Of a DNA stretch of 64,000 nt, positions 39,788-48,976 are shown one piece after another. The notes beneath the pieces are model-generated. The model made no database searches. It saw only the letters and a list, made by a program, of their open reading frames with translations, and was not told where the DNA came from. A program made the position numbers and the translations under genes. How positions within the stretch are numbered: position 1 is the stretch's first letter; each line of letters opens with the position of its first letter. Origin of the DNA: Siphonobacter aquaeclarae. GTDB lineage: Bacteria > Bacteroidota > Bacteroidia > Cytophagales > Spirosomataceae. The stretch lies in NCBI RefSeq assembly GCF_900103285.1, contig NZ_FNGS01000003.1, forward strand, positions 124,001 through 188,000, read 5' to 3'.

Positions 39788-41275
39788 ATGAACCTTATGA
39801 GAAGATTCTGCTTGCTGTCTTTGCTTCTGGTTACGGGAATCGCCTCCTCATGGTCGCAAACAGTTCCTTACTCGCCGAATGCGCTTTACGAAGGCCCTAA
39901 CAGCATGAATACCTGGTCGCTGACGGTACGCGGCGGCTCTCCTCAGTTTTTCGGGGATCTCCGGGAATATGATTTCTGGCCGGCTCCCCACCCCAAAGAA
40001 TACTCTCCCGCCTCTGAGCGTGGCGCTTTCGGTTTCGGAGTAGACCTCAACAAACAGCTTTCGCATCTTTTCGGCTTAAGCCTCAAAGGCGATTTCGGAA
40101 ACCTCCGGGGCGCGAAAAGCCGCATCTATAACTCGTATTTCCGCGCGGATTACTACCAGGGCGCGCTCGTCGGCAGTACCAACCTCAAAAGTCTCCTCTT
40201 CGGGCCGCGGAAGCTCAACCGCTGGAAAATCGATCTGCATGCCGGAATCGGCGTGATGTGGTTCAAATCCACCGCCTATGAAATCGGGACGGGTCGCGTG
40301 CAGCGCATGTCGAACCCCACACTGACGGTTATCGAAAGCGACCCGGCCTACACGGGTATCAAGGCATCGACAAAAAGCATGACACGGGAAGTGGTTTTTC
40401 CGGTCGGACTGGCGGTTTCCTATGAACTTTCTCCCCGGTTTGACCTTGGTTTGGATATTGTGCTGAATAATGTCAATACGGAAAAGCTGGACGCGACCGT
40501 CGGCGGAGACAACACGTCAATGTATGACAAAACAGGTAACCGGGGCGATATCAGCACCTTCAAGAAAGGTAACTCGGACCTCGACAAATACGCGACGCCG
40601 TATCTCTCCCTGACCTACAAATTCGGTCGGAACGCCATCAAGGTAGGACGCGATAAAGTATGGGACTCTTCCAAGGGTACTTACCACCTCCGCAATACCG
40701 ATCCCCGCCTGCTGATCAAGCCGGAGAAGATCCTGACGATGTCGGAAATCGATTCGATTGCGAAGGCCAACCGCCCGAAAGACATCGATCCCCGTCTGCT
40801 GATCGATTCGGACGACGACGGCGTTTCCGACTACTTCGACAAACAGCCGAATACACCTGCCGGAAGTATCGTTTCCGGCGCGGGTGTAGCCATCGATTTC
40901 GAGCAGGTAGTCAACTCGCTCGTGCCGGGTCAGGCCTGTTTGGAAATTTTCGCCAATATCCAGTTTGATACCGATAAGAGCGTCGTCAAACCGGAATACA
41001 ACGATATGCTGCGGAAAGTGGCTGAATTGCTCAACCGGACCAACTGCCGCCTGCAATTAACCGGCCATGCCGACCGCCGCTCGTCTGACCGCCACAACGT
41101 GGCCCTGTCTGACCGTCGGGTACAGGCTGTCAAGAAATACCTCATCAGTGCCGGCGTAGCGAATCCGAGCCGGATTCTGACGGATTCCTTCGGGTCGTTC
41201 AAACCCATTGCTGACAATTCCTCGCGGGAGGGTCAGCAACGCAACCGTCGGGTAGAAATCCGGTTGCTGCCCTGA
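39788..41275 (+). CDS. OmpA family outer-membrane protein
   Basis: A 495-residue protein. It has a signal peptide (MRRFCLLSLLLVTGIASSWSQ, after an ATG at 39788 or 39797), then a beta-rich N-terminal region (about 35-300) that looks like an outer-membrane barrel. A short calcium-binding thrombospondin-3-like repeat follows (DSDDDGVSDYFDKQPNTPAG, about 357-376). The C-terminal OmpA domain (about 400-495: ANIQFDTDKSVVKPEY, LTGHADRRSSDRHNVALSDRRVQAVKKYL) binds peptidoglycan. It anchors the envelope. A TATTTTTG -7 box lies at 39729-39736 and a terminator follows. Confidence 0.9.
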   Translation: MNLMRRFCLLSLLLVTGIASSWSQTVPYSPNALYEGPNSMNTWSLTVRGGSPQFFGDLREYDFWPAPHPKEYSPASERGAFGFGVDLNKQLSHLFGLSLKGDFGNLRGAKSRIYNSYFRADYYQGALVGSTNLKSLLFGPRKLNRWKIDLHAGIGVMWFKSTAYEIGTGRVQRMSNPTLTVIESDPAYTGIKASTKSMTREVVFPVGLAVSYELSPRFDLGLDIVLNNVNTEKLDATVGGDNTSMYDKTGNRGDISTFKKGNSDLDKYATPYLSLTYKFGRNAIKVGRDKVWDSSKGTYHLRNTDPRLLIKPEKILTMSEIDSIAKANRPKDIDPRLLIDSDDDGVSDYFDKQPNTPAGSIVSGAGVAIDFEQVVNSLVPGQACLEIFANIQFDTDKSVVKPEYNDMLRKVAELLNRTNCRLQLTGHADRRSSDRHNVALSDRRVQAVKKYLISAGVANPSRILTDSFGSFKPIADNSSREGQQRNRRVEIRLLP

Positions 41276-41292
41276 TAGTTAACAGATAGCAG

Positions 41293-41325
41293 AAAAGCCC
41301 CGCGACATCCTCGCGGGGCTTTTTT
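41293..41325 (+). terminator. Terminator of the OmpA gene
   Basis: 13-bp stem AAAAGCCCCGCGA / TCGCGGGGCTTTT with loop CATCC and a T run, 18 bases past the stop. Confidence 0.85.
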
Positions 41326-41344
41326 GTGACCTGAAAATACCTGC

Positions 41345-41408
41345 TGTGTATTCTGTGCTTTCTGTGAGAACATACTTTTCTTTTCTCACAGAAAGCACAG
41401 AATACACA
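41345..41408. repeat. Dispersed hairpin element, copy 1
   Basis: Perfect 26-bp inverted repeat (arm TGTGTATTCTGTGCTTTCTG, then TGAGAA) with a 12-base loop. A second copy differing at one stem position is at 54062-54122. Both lie just after the ends of plus-strand genes. Confidence 0.85.
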
Positions 41409-41434
41409 GAAAATGGGGATATCGTGGTCATGAA

Positions 41435-41481
41435 CAAGACAAGCGGCTGGTATCCTGAACAGATACCAGCCGCTTGTCTTG
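41435..41481. terminator. Hairpin downstream of the esterase gene
   Basis: 20-bp perfect stem (CAAGACAAGCGGCTGGTATC and its complement) with a seven-base loop, 16 bases past the stop at 41498. There is no strong T tract outside the stem. Confidence 0.6.
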
Positions 41482-41497
41482 TGTTGTAAAAGAAGGA

Positions 41498-44266
41498 TTA
41501 TGGACGAACAACGAGCCGTTTCGTCCGGGTTTCGGTAGCCGTCTGAATCCGCAGAATATAAACACCCGGCTGCGTACCGAGGCGCAGGAATTTCCGCTCG
41601 TTAAATTCTGTCACCCGGCCCTGGTAAATGACGGTCCCGTTCATGGTCGTCACCGATACATCTGCATTTTTCCAGACGTCTTTGGTTTCGAGCGTGAAGT
41701 CGCCGGTCGTACTGAAGTTCGGATACACGATGAAGTTATCGCTGTTGGCATTGTAAGCAAAAGTATACGGCTGCGAAACGGCCGAAAAGCATGTGAAAGA
41801 GCCTGTGTCAACTGTGTAGCGAATAACGCTGCTGACGCGGTACGTCCCCTCTTTCAGCGGCTTGAAGTACACGGAATTGAACGTCAGCGTGTCTTCCCCG
41901 ATAAACCAGGAATTCTGCGTGCCGGGGATATCGGCTTTCGCCTGAAGGGTATACGGGCTGATAGCCACGATCGTCGGCGTCTGCGGATTCGGACGGGAAC
42001 TCACCGTCACCGGATCAGAGAGGTTTTTACAATTATTCTGATCGGTAGCCTGGGCGTAGTACGTACCGGAAATACCTGTTTTGAGCGTGGCATTGTCCGA
42101 AACCTGGGTCGTTCCCGAAACCCAGGAAGCTTTCTGATCGGTAATGGCTTCGAGCGTAACAGTTTTCCCTTCACAGAAGGCCAGCAGGCCGTCTTTTACA
42201 CGGGTAGTAGGCTTGGCGGGCAGGGGATTGACTTTCACGCCCACAGCGTCCGACCAGGGCGAATAACAATTCGCTTTGCTGATGGTCTGTACCTGAAACG
42301 AACCGTTTTGGTTAACGGTAATGCCGGCGGACGTCTGGCTCTGGTAGTTCCAGTTGTATCCCGATTCGGAAGCGCTGGAGGTCAGGGTGACGTTTTCTCC
42401 GTCGCAAAGCGAGACGCTGCCGCCGCTGATTGTCCGGCTGGCTGTGATACTCGGTTTTGCAGGGGCGGGGTTCACCGTTACCTGAATGCCGTCGGACGCA
42501 GCCGAAGTACACTGGTATTCGTCGACGACCTGAGCCGTGTATACTCCGGACGTAGACGGCTGGATGGTTTTGTTATTTGAGCCGTTGCTCCACAGGTAGG
42601 AACTGGCGTTTTGATCCACCGAGAGATTACGTCCTGTTCCTTCGCAGAAAGTAGTCGACCCGTCTGCCGAAATACTGGGTTTCGCCGGGCGGGAGCGCTG
42701 GATGATCTGTACTGTTCCGGACGCAAATTCACAACCGAGTACATCCTTGTATTTCAGGCTGTAAGAGCCGCCGTTCGGAGCCAGGCTGATGCTCTGGGTC
42801 GTGGCGCCCGTACTCCAGGTATTGCCGGTGTTGTAGGAAGAAGTCAGAACAGGCGAAGACCCCTCGCAGTAATAGGCATTGCCGCCGGTATACTTCAGAT
42901 CATTGCTGTTGATCGTCGGAACGGATGGTACCTTGTATGGAGCGGAGAAGCGGGTTTTATTGCCGCTTTTCACCTTCGCGAAATAAGTCCCCTGCCCGAC
43001 GGTGACATTGGAACCGGTGGCGCCGTTGCTCCAGGCGTAGGGAGTTTGCCCCGGAACGGTCAGCGTGAGGGTATTGGTGCCGGCACAAGCTGCTGAAATA
43101 CTAAGCAGGTCGGCGGCTTCCATCGGAGCAGTATTGGCGAAATAGGCGTCGGTCAGACTGTTTCCCCAGGCCTGAGCGACAGTGGGAAGTGCTTCTCCGT
43201 GGAAGTGTACATCGCCGGGAGGGTCGACCCGGGGAATGTCAATGCCATCGGTTGCAGGTCCGGGATAGACGTCCGATACACTGGCGATTACCTGATTCTG
43301 ACCGTTGATCGTAGCTTGCCAGGTTTGTCCTGAATTGTATGAAACCCGCGAAACCATCCAGGAAAGCCGGTTGTAGCCAAAGTCGCTCCGGCTCTTGGCA
43401 ATAACTTTCGTCAGATCTGAAACATAGCTGGCAGTGGAAGTTTTCATCGTCCAGTCGTCGGCCTCTCCCTGGTGCCACAACACACCGCGTACGCCGGTCA
43501 GCGAGCAGTAATAATTGAGCGTGTTTTTCAGATTGTCATAGGGAATGCCCTGCGGATAGTAGCCGGCTTCGCCGCAGGAAGTACAGTACCGGTTCTGGGT
43601 GCGGATCCCTTCGGATGACTCGCGCCAGTTCTGGACCGTTGTCCTGTCTGTCGCCGCATTGTAAAAGAGAATGGGTACGTTAAGGCGGCGTGTAAGGATC
43701 TCGCCGACCATCCCCCAATACCAGGAATTCGGACCATTGGGAAGTACATTGGAGCCGGCCGTCATGCGTTTGAATGCCGGTGACTGCGGGTTGGATGGGA
43801 ATCCGTCTTCGTAATTGGAACCATCAGCGATGGAGATACGCTCGTCGGACGGATCCGGAATAGCTGTCCCCGGAACTCCACGGGCATTGGATTGGCCGGC
43901 GACAACAAATACTTCTCCTACGCCTACCCGGTCGACCCGGTCCGTGGCGACGACATTGCCCTGGTAGCTGCCACGGACTTCCAGGGTATACCAGCCCCCG
44001 GACACCGTCAGTGCCCCGGCAAAAGCGCCGCCGGACGGCGACTGCTGTATCGTTGTCCAGTCAATGAGGTTGCCTCCGTTTACCGGCGTGAGCTTCGCTT
44101 CGACCTTATCTACAGCCTGGTAGTACGTTCCGGCAATCTGCATTTTGGTCTGATTGGCATTATTGCGCTGGAGAACAATGCGATTGAGCGGAAACGTAAC
44201 GGCGATCTGGGCGTGAGTAATGACGGGTACAAGTAAAAAAATAAAGACAAGGTTGCGGAAATACAT
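41498..44266 (-). CDS. T9SS-exported sialate O-acetylesterase-like protein with Ig-like repeats
   Basis: A 922-residue secreted protein with signal peptide MYFRNLVFIFLLVPVITHAQ. An N-terminal beta domain (about 20-110) precedes an SGNH/SASA esterase domain (about 110-370) with VFVVAGQSNARG (nucleophile Ser), LWHQGEAD and GDVHFHGEAL. From about 390 to 830 there are five to six Ig/PKD-like repeats marked by FCEG, CDGENVTL and YLWSNGS segments. A T9SS type A sorting domain ends the protein (YPNFSTTGDFTLE ... GVYILRIQTATETRTKRLVV). Family members deacetylate sialic acids or xylan; the substrate here is unknown. Confidence 0.87.
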   Translation of the reverse strand: MYFRNLVFIFLLVPVITHAQIAVTFPLNRIVLQRNNANQTKMQIAGTYYQAVDKVEAKLTPVNGGNLIDWTTIQQSPSGGAFAGALTVSGGWYTLEVRGSYQGNVVATDRVDRVGVGEVFVVAGQSNARGVPGTAIPDPSDERISIADGSNYEDGFPSNPQSPAFKRMTAGSNVLPNGPNSWYWGMVGEILTRRLNVPILFYNAATDRTTVQNWRESSEGIRTQNRYCTSCGEAGYYPQGIPYDNLKNTLNYYCSLTGVRGVLWHQGEADDWTMKTSTASYVSDLTKVIAKSRSDFGYNRLSWMVSRVSYNSGQTWQATINGQNQVIASVSDVYPGPATDGIDIPRVDPPGDVHFHGEALPTVAQAWGNSLTDAYFANTAPMEAADLLSISAACAGTNTLTLTVPGQTPYAWSNGATGSNVTVGQGTYFAKVKSGNKTRFSAPYKVPSVPTINSNDLKYTGGNAYYCEGSSPVLTSSYNTGNTWSTGATTQSISLAPNGGSYSLKYKDVLGCEFASGTVQIIQRSRPAKPSISADGSTTFCEGTGRNLSVDQNASSYLWSNGSNNKTIQPSTSGVYTAQVVDEYQCTSAASDGIQVTVNPAPAKPSITASRTISGGSVSLCDGENVTLTSSASESGYNWNYQSQTSAGITVNQNGSFQVQTISKANCYSPWSDAVGVKVNPLPAKPTTRVKDGLLAFCEGKTVTLEAITDQKASWVSGTTQVSDNATLKTGISGTYYAQATDQNNCKNLSDPVTVSSRPNPQTPTIVAISPYTLQAKADIPGTQNSWFIGEDTLTFNSVYFKPLKEGTYRVSSVIRYTVDTGSFTCFSAVSQPYTFAYNANSDNFIVYPNFSTTGDFTLETKDVWKNADVSVTTMNGTVIYQGRVTEFNERKFLRLGTQPGVYILRIQTATETRTKRLVVRP

Positions 44267-44688
44267 GATTAACAGTTCATTCTGGGTCTGAAGAAAGTCC
44301 TTTTATAGTATCGTTTTCAGGGGGTCCCGGTTATCATGGACAGCCTCCGGAAGAACAAGCGATCCCCGATCCGGACGACCGCCTATGGCAGCCTTTCCCC
44401 GGAATAGATACGAGGTATTGTGCTTCTACGTTGCTCTCAAGACAAAAATTATGCTAGAGAGGTTGGATGGCCGTGCGGAATTCGGGCATAAAAAGACCTA
44501 TAGGCTGAACGAAAAATGGTCCTATGCTCATATTCCGAACCGGCAGGGAAAGGTGGTAAGGGTAAAATCGACTTCAAAAATCGGAGAAAAAACCAAGACG
44601 GACATTCCACTTACTAAATTCCTCGTATCAACTGTCGATTCTTATAGTAAAGACTGTAGAAATAATACCCCGTCTTATGCAAAAAAAA
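44267..44688. other. Intergenic region upstream of the esterase gene
   Basis: About 420 bases. A plus-strand reading frame (44385-44858) extends antisense into serS and has an unnatural Lys/Arg/Pro-rich composition with no motif, so I do not call it. No clear promoter consensus for the esterase gene was found. Confidence 0.4.
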
Positions 44689-44716
44689 AGCGACTCCCTT
44701 CGAAAAGGAAGTCGCT
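44689..44716 (-). terminator. Terminator of serS
   Basis: 12-bp stem with one mismatch (AGCGACTCCCTT / AAGGAAGTCGCT), loop CGAA, followed on the minus strand by nine T. It lies 20 bases past the serS stop. Confidence 0.8.
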
Positions 44717-44736
44717 CGTTTATCGGTCAACCCGAA

Positions 44737-45999
44737 TCATATCCGGTCAAAACCGCAATACGGAACCAGGACAGGAGGAATCGCGATGCCGTCCGCCGTC
44801 TGATTATTTTCCAGCATCGCCGCGAGAATACGGGGCAAGGCCAGGGCAGAACCATTGAGCGTATGGAGCAGCTGGGTTTTCCCGTCGACCTTATAGCGGA
44901 GCTTCAGACGGTTGGCCTGGTATGTTTCAAAATTGGAAACAGAGCTGCATTCCAGCCAGCGCTGCTGTGCGGCAGACCATACTTCGAAATCATACGTCAG
45001 TGCAGACGTGAAGCCGAGGTCGCCTCCGCACAGGCGGAGGATGCGGTAGGGCAGATTCAATTGCTCCAGCAGCGTTTTGACGTGGGCAACCATTTCGTCG
45101 AGCGCCTGGTAGGATTCCTCCGGCTTCCGGATCTGAACAATTTCAACCTTATCAAACTGGTGGAGGCGGTTAAGGCCCCGTACGTGAGCGCCCCAGCTGC
45201 CTGCTTCCCGGCGGAAACACGGCGTGTACGCAACGTTTTTCACCGGAAGATCCGTCAGAATTTCGTCCCGGTACAGGTTCGTCACAGGGACCTCGGCCGT
45301 CGGGATCAGGTACAGGTCATCTTCGCCGGCGTAATACATCTGGCCTTCCTTATCCGGCAGCTGACCGGTAGCAAAGCCGGAATCCTTGTTGACGAGAATC
45401 GGAGGCTGCATTTCCGTGTAACCCGCGTCAGACGCCTGATTAAGGAAAAAATTAATCATCGCTCGCTGCAAACGGGCGGCTTTTCCCTTGTAGACCGGGA
45501 ATCCGGCGCCGGTAATCTTGTTGCCCAGCTCGAAATCGATGATATCGTATTTTTTGATCAGCTCCCAGTGCGGTTGCGCGTCGGCCGGAAGCTCCGGCAG
45601 TGTGCCCCAGCGGAATACTTCCACGTTTTCTTCCGGCGTACGGCCTTCCGGAACGCTGGCGTGCGGCAGGTTCGGCAATTTCACGAGCTCATCCAGCAGC
45701 ACAGATTCCGCCTGGCGGAGCTGTTCTTCGAGTTCCCGGGATTTCGCCTTCAGCTCGGCCGTTTGTGCCTTGGCCGCTTCGGCTTCTTCTTTTTTGCCTT
45801 CTTTCATCAGGCCGCCGATCTGCTTGGCCAGCGCGTTGGACTGAGCCAGGGTCGTATCCAGTTCGGCCTGGGTTTCCCGGCGTTGCTGATCGAGGTGGAT
45901 GAGTTGATCGACGGCTGCCTCGGGATCTTTAAACCCCCGTTTGGTAAGGCCGGCGATCGTCAGGTCTTTATTTTCCCGGATGAAGTTGAGTTGTAGCAT
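44737..45999 (-). CDS. serS: Seryl-tRNA synthetase
   Basis: Class II aminoacyl-tRNA synthetase of 420 residues that charges tRNA-Ser. The N-terminal antiparallel coiled-coil arm (about 25-105) contacts the long variable arm of the tRNA. The catalytic domain shows VNKDSGFATGQLP, motif 2 FRREAGSWGAHVRGLNRLHQF and motif 3 TLNGSALALPRILAAMLENNQ. Length and architecture are normal. Confidence 0.97.
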   Translation of the reverse strand: MLQLNFIRENKDLTIAGLTKRGFKDPEAAVDQLIHLDQQRRETQAELDTTLAQSNALAKQIGGLMKEGKKEEAEAAKAQTAELKAKSRELEEQLRQAESVLLDELVKLPNLPHASVPEGRTPEENVEVFRWGTLPELPADAQPHWELIKKYDIIDFELGNKITGAGFPVYKGKAARLQRAMINFFLNQASDAGYTEMQPPILVNKDSGFATGQLPDKEGQMYYAGEDDLYLIPTAEVPVTNLYRDEILTDLPVKNVAYTPCFRREAGSWGAHVRGLNRLHQFDKVEIVQIRKPEESYQALDEMVAHVKTLLEQLNLPYRILRLCGGDLGFTSALTYDFEVWSAAQQRWLECSSVSNFETYQANRLKLRYKVDGKTQLLHTLNGSALALPRILAAMLENNQTADGIAIPPVLVPYCGFDRI

Positions 46000-46035
46000 T
46001 GGTTTTGACCCGTAAGGTCAGAAAAATGGAACCAT

Positions 46036-46060
46036 CAGCCGGGCGTCATCCGCCCGGCTG
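46036..46060 (-). terminator. Hairpin after lysC
   Basis: 10-bp perfect stem CAGCCGGGCG / CGCCCGGCTG with loop TCATC, eight bases past the lysC stop. The following minus-strand T content is modest. Confidence 0.55.
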
Positions 46061-46067
46061 TCGGCTC

Positions 46068-47426
46068 TCAGGGAGCCGTAAAAATACCTTTCATGGCGTC
46101 TTCATAATAGAAGAGGCGCTCGTTGAGGGCGTTGAGCGCGTCGGCTTTGAATTTGCCGTCCACCAGAATCGAAATATTATGTTCGGAACCACCATAGGAA
46201 ATCATCCGGATCGGGATGTTTTTCATGGCTTCCAATACCTTCAGAGCCACTCCTTCCTTGTCGGCCGAGAAATTCCCCACGATACAGATGATGGTCTGGT
46301 TATAATCGTGGTCTTCCAGGTCGGCAAACTGGCGCAGTTCCGCGGAAATAGCCTCCAGGTTTTCGGGGTTGTCGATCGTGACAGATACCGAAATTTCCGA
46401 GGTAGTTATCATGTCCACAGGCGTTTTATACTTCTCAAACACCTCGAATACCCTGCGCAGGAAGCCATAGGCATTCAGCATACGTGTCGAGTGGATGTAT
46501 ACTGCTGTGATACCGTCTTTCGCGGCAATCGCCTTGATTTCCCGGTCGCTGGATTTGGTTGCAATCAGGGTACCGAACGCTTCCGGTTCCATTGTATTCT
46601 TCAGCCGAACCGGTACACCGCGGAGTTTCGCCGGTGTAATCGTACTCGGGTGCAGGATTTTGGCGCCGAAATAAGCCAGTTCAGCCGCCTCTTCAAACGT
46701 GAGTTCCCGGATGGGGAATGTTTTCCTCACAATGCGGGGATCGTTGTTATGCATCCCGTCGATGTCGGTCCAGATCTGGATTTCTTCCGCCCGGATCGCT
46801 CCGCCGATCAGCGATGCGGTGTAGTCTGAACCGCCCCGCTTGAGATTGTCTACCTCTCCGCGCGGATTCCGGCAAATGAATCCCTGGGTAATAACCAACT
46901 GTTTGTCAGCATGCTGGAGCAACATCTGGCCGAGGGCTTCTTCGGTATGTGACAGAACGGGCTCGTTGTCAGCGTCGATGAGCATGAATTCCAGGGCCGG
47001 AAGCAGCACCGAGCTTTCGCCCTGCTCTTCGAGGTAGGCCTGGAAGAGCTGCGTCGACATGAGCTCTCCCTGTGCGACGAGTTCCTTCTCCTGTTTCAGT
47101 GTAAACGGCCGGATGGACGTCACCGACTGAATAAAGGAAAACTCTTTTTCAACGATCTGCTGTCCGTTTGCGAGGCCTTCAGGGCTGACGAGAAGCTCCT
47201 TCACAAACGCGTCGTAATGCGCGCGCAGTTCGGCAATCTTGCCGGCGAGTTCCTCTTCGTTTCCGGATTTGGCGGACTCACCCATCGAAAGCAGGCTGTT
47301 CGTGGTACCGGAAAGCGCTGAAAGAACGACGATTTTCCTGCCGCTGTCGGCAGTGATGAGATTCCGGATAGAATGCATCCGTTCCGGTTTGCCTACGGAT
47401 GTTCCACCAAATTTCCAGACTTGCAT
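46068..47426 (-). CDS. lysC: Aspartate kinase (monofunctional, ACT-regulated)
   Basis: A cytoplasmic kinase of 452 residues that phosphorylates aspartate, the first step to lysine (and diaminopimelate), methionine and threonine. The N-terminal kinase domain has VWKFGGTSVGKPERM, RGGSDYTASLIGGA and WTDIDGMHNNDPRI. Two C-terminal ACT domains (about 300-450) bind the feedback amino acid. No homoserine dehydrogenase is fused. I chose the ATG at 47426, just ahead of the kinase motif. It is 25 bases after ribH, likely on the same transcript. Confidence 0.95.
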   Translation of the reverse strand: MQVWKFGGTSVGKPERMHSIRNLITADSGRKIVVLSALSGTTNSLLSMGESAKSGNEEELAGKIAELRAHYDAFVKELLVSPEGLANGQQIVEKEFSFIQSVTSIRPFTLKQEKELVAQGELMSTQLFQAYLEEQGESSVLLPALEFMLIDADNEPVLSHTEEALGQMLLQHADKQLVITQGFICRNPRGEVDNLKRGGSDYTASLIGGAIRAEEIQIWTDIDGMHNNDPRIVRKTFPIRELTFEEAAELAYFGAKILHPSTITPAKLRGVPVRLKNTMEPEAFGTLIATKSSDREIKAIAAKDGITAVYIHSTRMLNAYGFLRRVFEVFEKYKTPVDMITTSEISVSVTIDNPENLEAISAELRQFADLEDHDYNQTIICIVGNFSADKEGVALKVLEAMKNIPIRMISYGGSEHNISILVDGKFKADALNALNERLFYYEDAMKGIFTAP

Positions 47427-47451
47427 GAGGTAGTAGTTAAGGTTTAAAAAG

Positions 47452-47934
47452 TCAGAAAGAAACGCCGAGCATTTTGATCGCCGTGATGGCGGCTTCATCG
47501 CCTTTGTTTCCATGTTTGCCGCCTGCCCGGTCCAGCGCCTGCTGAAGCGTATTCGGCGTCAGAACACCAAAAATGACGGGTTTATTGTATTGAATACTTA
47601 CCTGCGTGAGCCCATGCGCGACGGCATTGTTGATGTAATCGTTGTGCCGGGTTTCGCCCTGGATGACGCAGCCGATGCAGATCACCGCATCGATGTGCGA
47701 GGCCTGAGCCGCGAGTGCCGCGCCATAGCTCAGCTCATAGCTGCCCGGAACGGTCTGTACATGGATAAACTCCTCTTTCGCTCCGAAACGCAGCAGCGTC
47801 TGATAGGCGCCGCTGAACAGCGGATCGGTTACTTCACTGTTCCATTCCGCAACGAGGATAGCGAAATGTTTTTCGCTGATGTCCGGAAGATTCTCGGTGG
47901 AAAAAACGCTCAGGTTTTTATGTTCGGAAGCCAT
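47452..47934 (-). CDS. ribH: 6,7-dimethyl-8-ribityllumazine synthase
   Basis: A cytoplasmic enzyme of 160 residues that makes the immediate riboflavin precursor; usually an icosahedral or decameric assembly. Motifs are FAILVAEWNSEVTD, TVPGSYEL, VICIGCVIQGETRHNDYINNAVAHGL and PVIFGVLTPNTLQQALDRAGGKHGNKG. The ATG at 47934 fits the family; an in-frame ATG at 48003 overlaps the preceding terminator. No FMN riboswitch is visible upstream. Confidence 0.95.
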   Translation of the reverse strand: MASEHKNLSVFSTENLPDISEKHFAILVAEWNSEVTDPLFSGAYQTLLRFGAKEEFIHVQTVPGSYELSYGAALAAQASHIDAVICIGCVIQGETRHNDYINNAVAHGLTQVSIQYNKPVIFGVLTPNTLQQALDRAGGKHGNKGDEAAITAIKMLGVSF

Positions 47935-47968
47935 ATTCGGGCAAAAATGTGAGACGACAGATACGAAA

Positions 47969-48000
47969 AAAGGGATGTGACCAACAGGCCCCATCCCTTT
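47969..48000 (-). terminator. Terminator of the TPR protein gene
   Basis: Stem AAAGGGATG / CATCCCTTT; on the minus strand the distal arm is followed by TTT, giving a six-T run. It separates the TPR gene from ribH. Confidence 0.7.
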
Positions 48001-48026
48001 CATTTTTAGTGCTTTTGTGCCCTAAA

Positions 48027-48719
48027 TTACTCGGAAGCAGGCCCTTCAAGTTTGGCCTTGTATTTCTTCGCGGACACCAGCTCGGGGGATTGAGGATATT
48101 TCTCAATGATTTCCGAGTACGCGCCGATAGCTTCCTTGTCCTGCTTTGCGGTTTCATAAGCGATACCGAGCTTCAGCAGGTAAGTAGGCGTAAAGAACTT
48201 ATTGGGCTTGTATTCAGCCGCTTTTTTGTAATAGTCGATCGCAGAAGACGCGTCCTTCTTCTCCAGATAAGCATCGCCGATCAGGGAGTAAGCACGTGCC
48301 TGGATGAGCAGGTCGCTGCTGCTGAAGTTTTTCAACTGCTCGATAGCCTGATCGTACTTGCCTTGTTTCAGCAGCGCCACGCCGGCATAGAAACTGGCGA
48401 GCTTGCCTGCTTTCGTTGAACCGTATTCGTCGGCGATGGAAACGAGGCTCTCCACTCCCGGGCCGCCTTTCAGCGCCTTGTTGAGGGAATCGGCTTCAAA
48501 TTCGTTGATGGCCGGGAACAGCGCTTCCGAGGCTTTCTCGTTTTGAGTGCCCTGCAGGTACTGGTATCCGAAAACTGCAGCGATCACCACGATAACCGCA
48601 GCAGCAGCTCCGTAAACAAGCTTTTTGTTTTTATCCAAAAAAGACTGGGCTTTTCCGAACTCGCCTGCCAGTCCTTCCGGACTTTCCAAAAACTCCAAGC
48701 CGCTGTTTTTCTTTGCCAT
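48027..48719 (-). CDS. Membrane-anchored tetratricopeptide repeat protein
   Basis: A 230-residue protein with one N-terminal transmembrane helix (about 34-53, LVYGAAAAVIVVIAAVFGYQYL) after a charged cytoplasmic stretch. TPR repeats follow (about 100-220: SFYAGVALLKQGKYDQAIEQL, YSLIGDAYLEKKDASSAIDYY, LLKLGIAYETAKQDKEAIGAY). The order helix-then-TPR resembles YfgM-like or Tol-Pal-associated envelope proteins. A location just before ribH is, from memory, common in Bacteroidota. The precise function is unknown. A full consensus promoter lies upstream. Confidence 0.88.
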   Translation of the reverse strand: MAKKNSGLEFLESPEGLAGEFGKAQSFLDKNKKLVYGAAAAVIVVIAAVFGYQYLQGTQNEKASEALFPAINEFEADSLNKALKGGPGVESLVSIADEYGSTKAGKLASFYAGVALLKQGKYDQAIEQLKNFSSSDLLIQARAYSLIGDAYLEKKDASSAIDYYKKAAEYKPNKFFTPTYLLKLGIAYETAKQDKEAIGAYSEIIEKYPQSPELVSAKKYKAKLEGPASE

Positions 48720-48746
48720 TTAAAGGTGCTATTGAAATTTGGAACG

Positions 48747-48777
48747 CAAAAGTAAGCATCCGTATGGATAGCTCAAA
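48747..48777 (-). promoter_or_regulatory. Promoter of the TPR protein gene
   Basis: Minus strand: -33 TTTG (48777-48774), 19-base spacer, -7 TACTTTTG (48754-48747), 28 bases upstream of the start codon. Confidence 0.75.
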
Positions 48778-48836
48778 CGTTTACGTCCAAAGATTTAGAC
48801 GCAGAGACAAAATAGTTGCAATCTTCGCCGAAGTAG

Positions 48837-48953
48837 CTAGCGTTTAGCGCTTTCAACACGGGTATTACCATACGCCGGGCAGTTATTTTTCCGGGCGCAG
48901 GAAGCCAGCATCAAAAGGGTAGCCAGGGCGAACAAACAGGCAGATCTTTTCAT
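48837..48953 (-). CDS. 38-residue lipoprotein
   Basis: A complete short reading frame (ATG 48953, TAG 48837) encoding a 38-residue lipoprotein precursor. It starts MKRSACLFALATLLMLASC, which is a signal peptide with a clear lipobox (LASC, Cys19), followed by a short basic mature part containing NNCPAYGNTRV. A consensus promoter (49007-48977) precedes it by about 24 bases, which strongly supports expression. Function unknown; the NCPAYG stretch is the only distinctive motif in the mature peptide. Confidence 0.8.
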   Translation of the reverse strand: MKRSACLFALATLLMLASCARKNNCPAYGNTRVESAKR

Positions 48954-48976
48954 AAAAGGAGGATACAAATAGACGT

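Noticed and set aside
44385-44858. Possible 157-codon basic protein
   Set aside because: It crosses the serS terminator and runs antisense into serS; the composition is not protein-like.
44677-45996. Long open frame (439 codons) antisense to serS
   Set aside because: serS is unmistakable on the other strand; the antisense frame has no family features.
47935-47968. FMN riboswitch ahead of ribH
   Set aside because: Only about 35 bases separate the preceding terminator from the start.
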